64,000 nt of DNA from Rhizobiaceae bacterium (lineage in GTDB: Bacteria > Pseudomonadota > Alphaproteobacteria > Rhizobiales > Rhizobiaceae), in the NCBI GenBank assembly GCA_014238155.1, contig JABABQ010000021.1:112425-176424 (forward strand), read 5' to 3'. Each line of letters opens with the position of its first letter. The first letter of the stretch is position 1. Shown here in pieces: positions 41,763 through 51,703 of this stretch. The position numbers and the translations under genes were made by a program. The notes under the pieces are model-generated. The model made no database searches and had not been told where the DNA came from. It saw nothing but the letters and a program-made list of their open reading frames with translations.

Positions 41763-42620
41763 ATGCAAATGATGGCGCGCGCCAAAATCAACCTGGCTTT
41801 GCACGTTACCGGTCAGCGCGAAGATGGCTATCATCTGCTCGATACATTGGTGAGTTTTGCCGAAATTGGCGATAAACTGAGTTTTGAAACCAGCGACCAG
41901 CTGGAACTGACGATTTCGGGGTCTGAAGCTGGCAACCTGCAGGCGGATGCTGAAAATCTCGTGCTTGGTGCCGCAAACCTGCTGCGTAATCATGTAGGGG
42001 CCCCCGGTCTGGGCGCTTCAATTCATCTTGAAAAAAACCTTCCCGTTGCGTCTGGAATTGGTGGTGGGTCGGCAGATGCAGCCGCTGCACTTGTTGGCCT
42101 GTGCAGGCTCTGGAAGCTGGACCTTGACGATAGGATGCTTCACACATTTGGCCTTTCTCTGGGGGCAGATGTTCCCATGTGCCTGTTGGGCAAACCCGCC
42201 CGGGTGACCGGCATTGGAGATATAATACAGCCGATTGAAATCGCACCTGTCGCGGTGGTGCTGGCAAATCCCCGTGTTGCCGTATCAACGGCACAGGTTT
42301 TCAACAGTCTGACGAACAAGAACAATCCTCCCGCAGATGACTTCCACACCGAAGACGGCAGCCAGATAAAATCTATATCTGCCTATCTGTTGCGACAGCG
42401 CAATGATTTGCAGCGCGCCGCCGTGGCACTTGCACCGGCGATCAGGGATTGCCTGTCAGCGCTGGAGAGCTTCAGCAGCTGTCGCCTGGCCCGCATGTCC
42501 GGCTCAGGCGCTACCTGTTTTGGATTGTTTGAAACCCCCGATGCAGCGGCCGAGGCCGCTTTGCAGATGCGTCAGGACCATCCCGACTGGTGGGTGGTGA
42601 ATACTGCGACCATAGGATGA
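41763..42620 (+). CDS. ispE: 4-diphosphocytidyl-2-C-methyl-D-erythritol kinase
   Basis: ARAKINLALHVTGQREDGYHLLDTLVSF, LPVASGIGGGSADAAAAL, LGADVPMCL, MSGSGATCFGLF. Confidence 0.95.
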   Translation: MQMMARAKINLALHVTGQREDGYHLLDTLVSFAEIGDKLSFETSDQLELTISGSEAGNLQADAENLVLGAANLLRNHVGAPGLGASIHLEKNLPVASGIGGGSADAAAALVGLCRLWKLDLDDRMLHTFGLSLGADVPMCLLGKPARVTGIGDIIQPIEIAPVAVVLANPRVAVSTAQVFNSLTNKNNPPADDFHTEDGSQIKSISAYLLRQRNDLQRAAVALAPAIRDCLSALESFSSCRLARMSGSGATCFGLFETPDAAAEAALQMRQDHPDWWVVNTATIG

Positions 42621-42690
42621 CATCCCCATTGGTTGACCCGTACAACTGCACTCTTCAAACTGCCTGCAACAGCCAAAGTCTGGTGAACCC

Positions 42691-43242
42691 ATGAGCCGAA
42701 TTGACGATTCCCGCCCCTTTATCCCCGTATCGATTGCCGTTTTGACGGTGTCGGATACCCGCAATCTGGAAGACGACCGATCCGGCGATATTTTGGAAAA
42801 ACGCCTGCTCGCCGCCGGTCACAAGCTTGCTGAACGGGCCATCGTCACAGACGACGTGGAAGTCATTCAAAACAAGGTTCGCGGCTGGATCGACAGTGGC
42901 AATATCGACGTGGTGATCACCACCGGAGGCACCGGCTTTACCGGGCGGGACGTCACGCCCGAGGCGATCGAGCCATTGTTTGAAAAGCGCATGGACGGTT
43001 TTTCGGTGGCGTTTCACCAACTGAGCTTTGAAAAAATTGGTACGTCGACCATTCAGTCCCGTGCAACTGCAGGAGTAGCAGGAACGACATTCATCTTTTG
43101 CCTGCCGGGTTCTCCAGGTGCCTGCAAGGACGGTTGGGATGGTATTTTGCAAAATCAGCTGGATTACCGGCACATGCCCTGCAATTTCGTCGAAATCATG
43201 CCCCGGCTGGACGAGCATCTCAAACGGGGCGCCGGGAAGTAG
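42691..43242 (+). CDS. moaB: molybdenum cofactor biosynthesis protein B
   Basis: VLTVSDTRNLEDDRSGDIL, VVITTGGTGFTGRDVTPEAI, FCLPGSPGACKDGWDGIL. Confidence 0.94.
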   Translation: MSRIDDSRPFIPVSIAVLTVSDTRNLEDDRSGDILEKRLLAAGHKLAERAIVTDDVEVIQNKVRGWIDSGNIDVVITTGGTGFTGRDVTPEAIEPLFEKRMDGFSVAFHQLSFEKIGTSTIQSRATAGVAGTTFIFCLPGSPGACKDGWDGILQNQLDYRHMPCNFVEIMPRLDEHLKRGAGK

Positions 43243-43320
43243 CCCGAATACTCAGCGCAGCGATTGGCAGACTTCGTCGCCCAAAACGCTGGTGATGTGT
43301 AGAGTCTTTTTCGGCAATTT

Positions 43321-43335
43321 GTTCTTGCTTTGTTC
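43321..43335 (+). promoter_or_regulatory. LexA/SOS box, alphaproteobacterial direct-repeat type
   Basis: GTTC-TTGCTTT-GTTC (GTTC N7 GTTC) 62 bp upstream of the ATG at 43398. Confidence 0.7.
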
Positions 43336-43397
43336 CTTTTTTGGAGATAGGAATATATTCAAGGAACAAGCAGGTGATTCTGCAGAGGAGGTGCTTC

Positions 43398-44585
43398 ATG
43401 TCTGGAACTCTTGATACGGTTCAAACCGCTGATCAACAGGCCTTTGCACCGATTGGCAAGGGCAATAGCCGTGGCGGTGCCGACTTTGCCAATGGCGTGA
43501 TCAACAGGTCAGGAATCAGAATCGGTTCTCAACGTATTCGGGGGCGTGCCACCGCGATCAATCCAGCCGGACGGTTTGAAACATCAAGCCGTCATCTGTT
43601 CGATGATGGCTGGCAAACGCTTGACGAATTGCCGCCCTTCAAAACCCAGGTCACGGCGGAATCACCGAGAACAATTGTCACCAGGAATGACTCACCCGAT
43701 CTGCCTTTTGACCGCTCCATTAACCCCTATCGGGGCTGCGAACATGGCTGTGTCTATTGTTTTGCGCGACCCACCCATTCCTATATGGGCCTGTCGGCTG
43801 GGCTGGACTTTGAATCCAAACTGTTTGCCAAACCAAATGCCGCCAAGTTACTGCGCAAGGAGCTCGCGGCACCGGATTACAAGGTCAAATCCATGGCAAT
43901 GGGCACCAATACGGACCCCTATCAGCCGATTGAAAAACAATGGCGGATCACCCGCGATATATTGGAAGTGCTGGAAGAAACAAACCATCCCGTTGGCATT
44001 GTTACCAAATCCGCGCTGGTGACCCGCGATATCGACATCTTGTCGCGAATGGCCGCCAAGGGGCTGGCACGCGTTGCCATTTCCATCACATCGCTGGATC
44101 GAAAGCTGTCCCGCGCCATGGAGCCCCGTGCTGCTACTCCGGCGCTGCGTCTGGATACATTGCGCCAATTGTCAGATGCCGGCATCCCGACATCGGTGAT
44201 GGTTGCACCGATAATTCCGGCGCTGACAGACCATGAACTGGAACGCATATTGGACGCTGCCAAGGCCAATGGTGCGCTCGATGCAAGCTACATTCTTCTG
44301 CGCCTGCCGCACGAGGTCAGTGGATTGTTCAAAGAATGGTTGCTGCGTCATTATCCTGACCGCTACACCCATGTTCTGTCGCTGATGCGGTCAATGCGCG
44401 GTGGCAAGGACTATCAGGCCGAATGGGGCACCCGCATGCGTGGTGTGGGTCCCTATGCATGGCAAATTCAGCGACGGTTTGATCTCGCCACAAGCAAGAT
44501 CGGCCTGCAGGCAATGCGCATGAGCCTGCGCAGTGACCTGTTCACGCCACCAACGACGCAGGGAGCCCAACTATCGCTGTTTTAG
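43398..44585 (+). CDS. PA0069 family radical SAM protein
   Basis: INPYRGCEHGCVYCFARPTHSYMGLSAGLDFESKLFAK (CxxxCxxC), MGTNTDPYQPIEKQWRITR. Confidence 0.92.
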   Translation: MSGTLDTVQTADQQAFAPIGKGNSRGGADFANGVINRSGIRIGSQRIRGRATAINPAGRFETSSRHLFDDGWQTLDELPPFKTQVTAESPRTIVTRNDSPDLPFDRSINPYRGCEHGCVYCFARPTHSYMGLSAGLDFESKLFAKPNAAKLLRKELAAPDYKVKSMAMGTNTDPYQPIEKQWRITRDILEVLEETNHPVGIVTKSALVTRDIDILSRMAAKGLARVAISITSLDRKLSRAMEPRAATPALRLDTLRQLSDAGIPTSVMVAPIIPALTDHELERILDAAKANGALDASYILLRLPHEVSGLFKEWLLRHYPDRYTHVLSLMRSMRGGKDYQAEWGTRMRGVGPYAWQIQRRFDLATSKIGLQAMRMSLRSDLFTPPTTQGAQLSLF

Positions 44586-44715
44586 GGCCCTGTGGCTGAC
44601 TTATCGAGTACCTTTCGCAATTGGTCGATTACCCCTGATGACCACCTGCGGTAAACCTGTGCGGTGCATTGCCTCGTTGCCCACAGGACACAGCGGAGAA
44701 TTGACGTAGGCGCTG

Positions 44716-45438
44716 GTGACGGGCACAGACTGGGCCATGACACTGTCCAACGTCGATTCTCTGCTGCTCTTCCCAATGCCCGATGGTCCCGACTATGAGA
44801 CGGAATCCATCTTGGCTGGCAGGGGCATTGCCAATATTTGCGGTGTCGATGAAGCCGGACGGGGTCCGCTGGCTGGCCCGGTCACGGCAGCGGCGGTGAT
44901 ACTGAATGTCAACGACATGCCCGAAGGGCTCAATGATTCAAAAAAACTCAGTCCACTAAAGAGACAAGCACTGTTCAATCAGATTTTGACCGCGGCAACC
45001 GTCTCATTTGCTCATGTGAGCGCAGCGACAATCGATCAGATCAACATTCGAGAAGCCTCATTGCTGGCGATGAAAATGGCGGTGGAAGGATTACCTGAAG
45101 CCGCCGGGCACGCCCTGATTGATGGCAATGCACTGCCTAGGGGACTGCCCTGCCCGGCGACAGCCCTGGTCAAGGGTGATGCGCGCAGCCTGTCCATAGC
45201 TGCGGCCTCAATCATCGCCAAAGTCATGCGCGACCGCTTGATGGTGCGCGCCGACAAACTGCATCCGGGCTATGGTCTTGCCCAACACAAAGGCTATCCT
45301 ACCAAGACCCACCGAGAAGCCGTGGTGCGTTTGGGGCCAAGCCCGTTGCACCGGCTCAGTTTTGCCCCAGTTGCCACTGCTGCAGCTGCAATAGCAAAAA
45401 AAAGCCCGCGTTCTGAGGTCAGAAAGCGGGCTACTTAA
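44716..45438 (+). CDS. rnhB: ribonuclease HII
   Basis: ICGVDEAGRGPLAGPVTAAAVIL, DSKKLSPLKR, HPGYGLAQHKGYPTKTH. Confidence 0.95.
   Translation: MTGTDWAMTLSNVDSLLLFPMPDGPDYETESILAGRGIANICGVDEAGRGPLAGPVTAAAVILNVNDMPEGLNDSKKLSPLKRQALFNQILTAATVSFAHVSAATIDQINIREASLLAMKMAVEGLPEAAGHALIDGNALPRGLPCPATALVKGDARSLSIAAASIIAKVMRDRLMVRADKLHPGYGLAQHKGYPTKTHREAVVRLGPSPLHRLSFAPVATAAAAIAKKSPRSEVRKRAT
45395..45432 (-). terminator. rho-independent terminator of the atp operon, overlapping the rnhB 3' end
   Basis: Minus strand AGCCCGC-TTTCTGACCTCAGAAC-GCGGGCT followed by a T-run. Confidence 0.85.
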
Positions 45439-45461
45439 AAACTTGTTTTCAGAAACTGAAT

Positions 45462-45947
45462 TTAGTTCATCCGTGATTTCAATTCAGCCAGACTTGATTT
45501 GAACATGCTGGTGCCGGCCGCGCCTGTCATCTTGTTTTCAATCACAGCCTGAGCCGCTTCAACGGCCAGATCGACGGCGGCGGTACGCACATCTGCCAAC
45601 GCCTGACCTTCGGCCTGGGCAATTTTCTGTTCAGCCAGCGCGGTGCGACGGGTGATATATTCTTCCATCTTCTGCTCTGCTTCTTTGGCCATCGCCTCGG
45701 CTTCATGCTTGGCAGCGGAAACGATGGATTCAGCTTCCTGTTCGGCCTCTTTGCGCTTGCGCTGATATTCGGCCAGCAATTGCTGAGCCTCTTCGCGCAG
45801 ACGGCGGGCTTCCTCGAGATCGTTGCGGATTTTGTCCGAACGATCATCCAGCGCCTTGGTCATCATGCCAGGCACTTTCATGTAGGTGATCAGCGCGAGA
45901 AACAGGAACAGGGCAACGGTAGCCCAAAATGTAGCATCAAATTCCAT
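45462..45947 (-). CDS. atpF: F0F1 ATP synthase subunit b
   Basis: ATFWATVALFLFLALITYMKVPGMMTKALDDRSDKIRNDLEEARRLREEAQQLLAEYQRKRKEAEQEAESIV. Confidence 0.94.
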   Translation of the reverse strand: MEFDATFWATVALFLFLALITYMKVPGMMTKALDDRSDKIRNDLEEARRLREEAQQLLAEYQRKRKEAEQEAESIVSAAKHEAEAMAKEAEQKMEEYITRRTALAEQKIAQAEGQALADVRTAAVDLAVEAAQAVIENKMTGAAGTSMFKSSLAELKSRMN

Positions 45948-45956
45948 GTCGTGCCC

Positions 45957-46496
45957 CTAGCCTTTCGCGCCGGAAACGGCTGTTTTGATGTCAGCCTTGG
46001 TGACCTTGGCTGAAATCAACTGATCGACCAGTGCCACGGCTGTGTCCTCAGCAATGCCGCTGACTTCGCCCATTGCCTTTGCTTTAATACCGGCAATGCG
46101 TTCTTCAGCTTCGGCAACTTTGGCAGTCATATCGGCTTCAATCGCGGCACGCTTGGCGTCAAGCTCTGCACGCGATGCATCACGTGCTTCCTGGGCAATT
46201 CCATGGGCTCTAGCCTTGGCATCCGCCAGGTCCTGCTCATAGGCAGCGATTGCTTCATCAGATTCCGTTTTCAGCCGGTTGGCCTCGTCCAGATCCTGGG
46301 CAATGCGTCCGCTGCGGGTTTCCAGAATTGAAGAAATTCGCGGCAGCGCAATCTTCGACATCAGGAAATAAAACAGGCCAAATGTAATCGCCAGCCAAAG
46401 CAGCTGGGAGGAAAACGTTGATGCATCAAATGGCGGGAACGAACCCGAACCACCATGATCACCTGCGGTGCCAACTTCTGTGTTTGTGGAAGCCAT
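45957..46496 (-). CDS. F0F1 ATP synthase subunit b'
   Basis: FPPFDASTFSSQLLWLAITFGLFYFLMSKIALPRISSILETRSGRIAQDLDEANRL. Confidence 0.94.
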   Translation of the reverse strand: MASTNTEVGTAGDHGGSGSFPPFDASTFSSQLLWLAITFGLFYFLMSKIALPRISSILETRSGRIAQDLDEANRLKTESDEAIAAYEQDLADAKARAHGIAQEARDASRAELDAKRAAIEADMTAKVAEAEERIAGIKAKAMGEVSGIAEDTAVALVDQLISAKVTKADIKTAVSGAKG

Positions 46497-46564
46497 TCAG
46501 CTCTCCATTGGGTTTTTACCCGGTGCCACATTGGGCGGCACCGGAAACCACAGTTTATATCGTC

Positions 46565-46813
46565 TTAGATGGCGAAGATCAGCAGCAGGGCGATCAGCAG
46601 CGAGAAAATGCCGAGGGCTTCTGTCACAGCAAAGCCAAAGATCAGGCGACCGAACTGTGCATCAGCAGCAGATGGGTTGCGCAGAGCGCCAGACAGGAAG
46701 TTACCGAACAGGGTACCAAGACCAACGCCAGCACCGGCCATACCGATACAAGCCAGGCCAGCACCGATGTATTTACCGGCGTTTGCAAGTGCGTTTGCAG
46801 CTTCGAGTTCCAT
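46565..46813 (-). CDS. atpE: F0F1 ATP synthase subunit c
   Basis: [66 protein letters not shown]. Confidence 0.97.
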   Translation of the reverse strand: MELEAANALANAGKYIGAGLACIGMAGAGVGLGTLFGNFLSGALRNPSAADAQFGRLIFGFAVTEALGIFSLLIALLLIFAI

Positions 46814-46871
46814 TGTATTTCTCCTGTGGAATATCTGAATTCTGGATAATGAGTGTAATTTAAGCCGCCGA

Positions 46872-47621
46872 TTAGTGCGACGGGTGTATGGCATCGTTGA
46901 GATACATGCAGGTCAATATCGCGAAGACATAGGCCTGCAAAAACGCAACGAGAAATTCAAGAGCGGTGAGTGCGACGGTAAAGCCGAGCGGCAATATGGC
47001 TCCAACAACACCAACAAATCCGATTTTGCTGAGCATGGGGATAAAGCCTGCAAACACTTTCAGCGTGATATGTCCGGCCAGAACATTGGCGAACAGACGA
47101 ACAGAAAGACTGATCGGACGGGAAATGAATGACATCACTTCAATTGCCACAATCAGCGGAATGAGAACGGCAGGCACTCCGGAGGGCACAAACAGTTTGA
47201 GAAAACCCAAACCGTTCTTCCAAAAGCCGTAGACCAGCACGAGACCAATCACCAACAGCGCCAGTGCGGCTGTCACAACGATATGGCTGGTCACCGTGAA
47301 GAAATAGGGGAACATGCCAAACAGGTTGGCCATGAGAATGAACACAAACAGCGAGAACACGAGGGGAAAGAACTTCATCCCCTCCGATCCGGCACTGCTG
47401 CGCAGCAAGTCCGCGACAAATTCATAGCACATTTCAGAAATTGACTGAAGCCGGCTGGGAATTAATCCGCGGCCCGACGTGGTCATGATCAAAAATGCAG
47501 CTGACACACCAACGGTTGCCACCATGAAAAGTGAGGAGTTGGTAAAAGAGATATCCAGGCCCATTGCTTCCAATGGAAGGATCTTGGAAATCTGGAACTG
47601 GTGAATAGGATCGTTTGCCAA
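46872..47621 (-). CDS. atpB: F0F1 ATP synthase subunit a (probable TTG start at 47621)
   Basis: (L/M)[42 protein letters not shown]; upstream part of the ORF not subunit-a-like. Confidence 0.93.
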   Translation of the reverse strand: MANDPIHQFQISKILPLEAMGLDISFTNSSLFMVATVGVSAAFLIMTTSGRGLIPSRLQSISEMCYEFVADLLRSSAGSEGMKFFPLVFSLFVFILMANLFGMFPYFFTVTSHIVVTAALALLVIGLVLVYGFWKNGLGFLKLFVPSGVPAVLIPLIVAIEVMSFISRPISLSVRLFANVLAGHITLKVFAGFIPMLSKIGFVGVVGAILPLGFTVALTALEFLVAFLQAYVFAILTCMYLNDAIHPSH

Positions 47622-47766
47622 TTTGGCCTCGTCTATCTTGTCTGGCTGAGCTCTCACCCAACATAAAGCATTTGCGCCGGGCATGCCCGACATCAGCGAT
47701 GATCGTTTGGCACATAATAGGGCTTGGGCTCAAGCCCGGAATCGCTTTGCCGCACGAAATTGTTCA

Positions 47767-48231
47767 CTATTTTTCGGCTTGGTCGTCAGATTCACCGTCT
47801 TGAGGGCGTTTGTCCATGTCGTGAGCCGGTTTCAGACGCATTTGCGATTCTGCAACCATCCCCGCCGCGCGCATTACATTGAGTACTGCAGCAGCGAAGC
47901 CCAACAACAAAAAAACAATCAATCCCCATGGCGATGTGCCAAAAAATATGTCGATCAGATAGCCTATTCCGGCGCCCACCACAACGCCTGCAATAAATTC
48001 TGAACTTAGACGAAAGGCTTGGCCAACACCGGCGGCACCCCGGCTCTTTTCTGCATGATTTGAGTCTTTTACTGCGGATTTTGCGGCGAGCTCGGAATTG
48101 TCGAGCTTGGTTCTTAACCGCCGTAGTCGTTCGTCGAGATCTGAATCATCAGAATCAGAACGTTGATCGCGTTCCTTGGGTGCTGATTCTCGATTTTTCG
48201 AAGGATCATTCGAAGGCATGTTTGGAGCCAT
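47767..48231 (-). CDS. atpI: ATP synthase protein I / AtpZ-like
   Basis: Two TM helices (EFIAGVVVGAGIGYLIDIFFGTSPWGLIVFLLLGFAAAVLNVMRAA) heading the F0 operon. Confidence 0.85.
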   Translation of the reverse strand: MAPNMPSNDPSKNRESAPKERDQRSDSDDSDLDERLRRLRTKLDNSELAAKSAVKDSNHAEKSRGAAGVGQAFRLSSEFIAGVVVGAGIGYLIDIFFGTSPWGLIVFLLLGFAAAVLNVMRAAGMVAESQMRLKPAHDMDKRPQDGESDDQAEK

Positions 48232-48310
48232 TTGCCGAGTTAGGAGATGTTGAAGTGGTAAAAACCACCAAATCTCTGCGCAGGCAAGGGGTTTGAGCTC
48301 TGAACGGCTT

Positions 48311-48583
48311 TAGAGCCGTTCAGGGTTAAATGGAGCTAATTCTGTTTGTGATTGGCGAGATGATCCAGAATTGAGACGCACGCGGCGCGATGCCATCGCA
48401 TCGGGCAAGGGCGGCTCAGTTCTGGGCGTCCGCCAATCGCAAACCCCTCGGGAAGGACGCTTTTGCGCCATGACCGGCGCAAAGGCTCTTGGACGTATGC
48501 CCGATACGACCGGCGATCCTTTACTTGGTTCTGTCACAAAAGCGCGCCTTCAGAATGGTTCCATTTAACTCTGAACGGCTCTA
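48311..48583 (-). mobile_element. MITE-like repeat, copy B, upstream of the atp operon
   Basis: Reverse-oriented homologue of 11838-12125 with a 15-nt internal deletion; TIRs GAGCCGTTCAG(A/G)GTTAAATGGA. Confidence 0.85.
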
Positions 48584-49945
48584 GCTCCAGCCGCCGCCAA
48601 ATGTGCGGTAGAAGATATGGCGGCCGATCTTGGTCATTTTACGCATTTTGCGGCGCCATTTGGGCCAGACATAGTCTGCGTGATAGTGGCTTGCCGAACC
48701 GACACTGCGCAGCCAGAACCGGCCATCAATTGCGTCGTTGGAAACCAGGACCGCCCGACGCCAGTGTTTGGCGGAATTTACCCGGTCACGAATACCGTCG
48801 CAGGCAAACGAAAACTGGCAGGCATTGCGCTTGCGCTTGTTTTGATAGACGACGCCGCAAACTGTATTTGGATAGGCTGGATTGCGCACACGATTGAGAA
48901 TCACCTGTGCCACTGCCTGCTGGCCTTTTGTGGGCTCGCCACGTGCTTCAAAATAGACACCATTGGCGAGGCAATTGCGTTCGCGCTTGGAGTAGGAATA
49001 TTTCGGCAACGGATCGTCGGCCCATCGATGATCACCCTTGGCCAGACGAATTTTGACAACTCCGCCAGTCGACTTTGACACGGCCGGTCTCAACAGCGCG
49101 GCAAATGCGCTCGCCATGGCAGTTTCCTGCGGCGTTACATCGGGAGCATAAGCTGTTGTTATGGCAGCGACATCGCTCAACGATTCCGCCTTGCGCCTAC
49201 GTTCCTGTGCCATGATGAGGGCCTTGCCCATCATCTTGGCAATTGCCCGCGCCTGTTTCATCTGATCGGTTTCAAGCGGAATGCGACCGTGGACGGTCTT
49301 TTCAAACTCTTCCACATTCAGCCCGGCCAGCGCGACGGCGCCTTCCGCGATATCTGGGGCCGCACTTGCATAAGTTTCATTTGTATAGACTGCCGGCAGA
49401 CTGCGGCGGAATGATCCTGCAGCGGCAAGCAGGGCATAGCCGGTTGATTCGGCGATACTGTCTGAAAAATCGTTGCTGGCGGCGCTCGCTGCATTGGCCG
49501 TGAAGCTGGCGGAGATGCTTGCGGTTACCAATGGAGGGGTCGTGGTCAGCGACTGAACACCGGCAACGGAAAGGCCTTGTTGCTTTACCTCGATGACCCG
49601 GTCACCCTTCAAGGCGCGGTTGACCACCTGAGCTTCGCCGGTTTCAATCACAAAGCCCCGTTCAAGCGCCTGCATAGCTTCAGCAGTCTGGACTGCCATG
49701 GCCCGGGAAATGCCGGATTGGCTGGTTTCATCGCCTGCTGCAGACTGAAGATAATCGGAGCCTCTGGGAATTTCGACCAGATGGGCAAGCCAGCGGTTGT
49801 CCTGATGGGTTTTGGCGCCTGTTAGTTCCGCAATATCCTGCAATGATATGGTGTTTGTGGTGACCACCGTTGCCGCCCCGGCAAGGCCAAGGGCCAAACA
49901 GAAGCCCATAGAGCCGCCCGACAGGCGTGTCCCGATTGTACGCAT
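48581..49945 (-). CDS. cell wall hydrolase (SleB/CwlJ family)
   Basis: RNCLANGVYFEARGEPTKGQQAVAQVILNRVRNPAYPNTVCGVVYQN...CQFSFACDG...ASHYHADYVWPKW. Confidence 0.92.
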   Translation of the reverse strand: MRTIGTRLSGGSMGFCLALGLAGAATVVTTNTISLQDIAELTGAKTHQDNRWLAHLVEIPRGSDYLQSAAGDETSQSGISRAMAVQTAEAMQALERGFVIETGEAQVVNRALKGDRVIEVKQQGLSVAGVQSLTTTPPLVTASISASFTANAASAASNDFSDSIAESTGYALLAAAGSFRRSLPAVYTNETYASAAPDIAEGAVALAGLNVEEFEKTVHGRIPLETDQMKQARAIAKMMGKALIMAQERRRKAESLSDVAAITTAYAPDVTPQETAMASAFAALLRPAVSKSTGGVVKIRLAKGDHRWADDPLPKYSYSKRERNCLANGVYFEARGEPTKGQQAVAQVILNRVRNPAYPNTVCGVVYQNKRKRNACQFSFACDGIRDRVNSAKHWRRAVLVSNDAIDGRFWLRSVGSASHYHADYVWPKWRRKMRKMTKIGRHIFYRTFGGGWS

Positions 49946-50190
49946 TGTTTACTCCATCAAACGGGACGACAGCCAGGCCCAAAAATGCCTGCTGGTCCGT
50001 CCACTAATGATTATGGATCGTTAACCTTGATTTTGCGTTAACCCGACCATACGCCCGGCAATTGGGCATGGTGGTCAGCAGGCGCTTAAAACCATCTCGA
50101 TCAACAGGTACGAATCTGCCAGTTGAACGATTGGTTCCAGCGACACTCTCTGAAAGAATGTGATGGTCTTATCAGGGCGAAAATGGGGTT

Positions 50191-51630
50191 TTATTTGGAC
50201 GTGTTGCGCTTGCGATTGCCGTAAGGGTTTTCCGGCTTGCGCAAGTGAAGGCGCAGCGGCACGCCCGGCAATTCAAATGTCGCCCGCAATTCGTTCAGCA
50301 GATAGCGCTCATACGACGCTGGAAGGCCTTCCGGACGCGTACATTGGGCCACAAATGTGGGCGGGCGAATTTTGGCCTGAGTAATGTACTTGAAACGAAT
50401 TCGACGCCCCGCAACCGCGGGTGGCGGATGATAGGCCTGAACCTCATCGAGCCAACGATTAAGTCGCGAAGTTGAGACACGCTTGTTCCAGATCCGGTCA
50501 GTATCGATTACCGCTTCCATCAAACGATCCAGACCTTTGCCGGTCTGTCCAGAAAGCGTCACCGTTCGCAGCCCTCGCAATTGCGGCAACAGGCGTTCGG
50601 TTTTCTCATGCAGTTCTTTCAACACCGCCTGCTTGTCCTTGATCAGATCCCACTTGTTAAAGGCAAGCACTGGAGCCCTGCCCTCGCGGGCCACCAGATC
50701 AACTATGTGCAGGTCCTGTTTTTCAAAAGGGATTGTCGCATCAAAAATAATGACGACGATCTCGGCATACTGAACTGCTCTTAACGCATCCGCTACAGAG
50801 AGTTTTTCAAGTTTTTCCTGGACACGTGCTCTGCGGCGAATTCCGGCAGTATCAAATAGTTTAATCGACCGGCCCTGCCATTCCCAGTCAACAGAGATGC
50901 TATCACGGGTTATGCCGGCTTCCGGTCCCGTCAACAAACGATCTGCGCCGAGCATCTGGTTGATCAATGTGGACTTTCCTGCATTGGGACGTCCAACGAC
51001 ACATATGCTCAGCGGCTTTGTATTGTCATATTCCGGCTCAAAGTCATCGTCGGGATCGAAGTCCTGATCATCCCAGTTTTCGACCTCAGCCTGTTCGTCT
51101 CCTGCCTGCACATCAACGGTGCCAAAGGCAATGTCTTCACCAACCGACGCAACCAAAGCGTCGCGCAGATCGACCATGCCCTCGCCATGTTCAGCCGAAA
51201 TCGGAATTGGTTCACCAAAGCCCATCGAATAGGCATCATAAAACCCGTCATCACCCCGACGACCTTCAACCTTGTTGGCGACCAGCAATATGGGCTTGCC
51301 GGAACGGCGCAGCATGGTGGCAAAGCTTTGGTCAAGCGGGGTTACACCGGCGCGCGCGTCGATCAGAAACAGCGTTACATCAGCTTCCAGAATGGCTTGC
51401 TCTGTCTGGTCGCGCATACGACGTTCCAGGGAAGAGGAATCGGCGTCCTCCAGACCAGCCGTATCAATGATGTTGAATTTGATATCGCCCAGTCTTGCTG
51501 CTCCCATGCGCCGGTCGCGGGTAACGCCGGGCTGGTCATCGACCAGGGCCAGACGTTTGCCGACCAGCCGGTTGAACAGGGTAGACTTGCCAACATTTGG
51601 ACGTCCGGTGATGGCAACAGTAAATGTCAT
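50191..51630 (-). CDS. der: ribosome biogenesis GTPase Der (EngA)
   Basis: Two G domains: [22 protein letters not shown] and [20 protein letters not shown]. Confidence 0.97.
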   Translation of the reverse strand: MTFTVAITGRPNVGKSTLFNRLVGKRLALVDDQPGVTRDRRMGAARLGDIKFNIIDTAGLEDADSSSLERRMRDQTEQAILEADVTLFLIDARAGVTPLDQSFATMLRRSGKPILLVANKVEGRRGDDGFYDAYSMGFGEPIPISAEHGEGMVDLRDALVASVGEDIAFGTVDVQAGDEQAEVENWDDQDFDPDDDFEPEYDNTKPLSICVVGRPNAGKSTLINQMLGADRLLTGPEAGITRDSISVDWEWQGRSIKLFDTAGIRRRARVQEKLEKLSVADALRAVQYAEIVVIIFDATIPFEKQDLHIVDLVAREGRAPVLAFNKWDLIKDKQAVLKELHEKTERLLPQLRGLRTVTLSGQTGKGLDRLMEAVIDTDRIWNKRVSTSRLNRWLDEVQAYHPPPAVAGRRIRFKYITQAKIRPPTFVAQCTRPEGLPASYERYLLNELRATFELPGVPLRLHLRKPENPYGNRKRNTSK

Positions 51631-51703
51631 TCAACCATCCCTTCCAGATGTGGTGAGCAAGCCTGCACAACCGCCGATATGCGGTTGATGAAATGTCGGC
51701 AGA

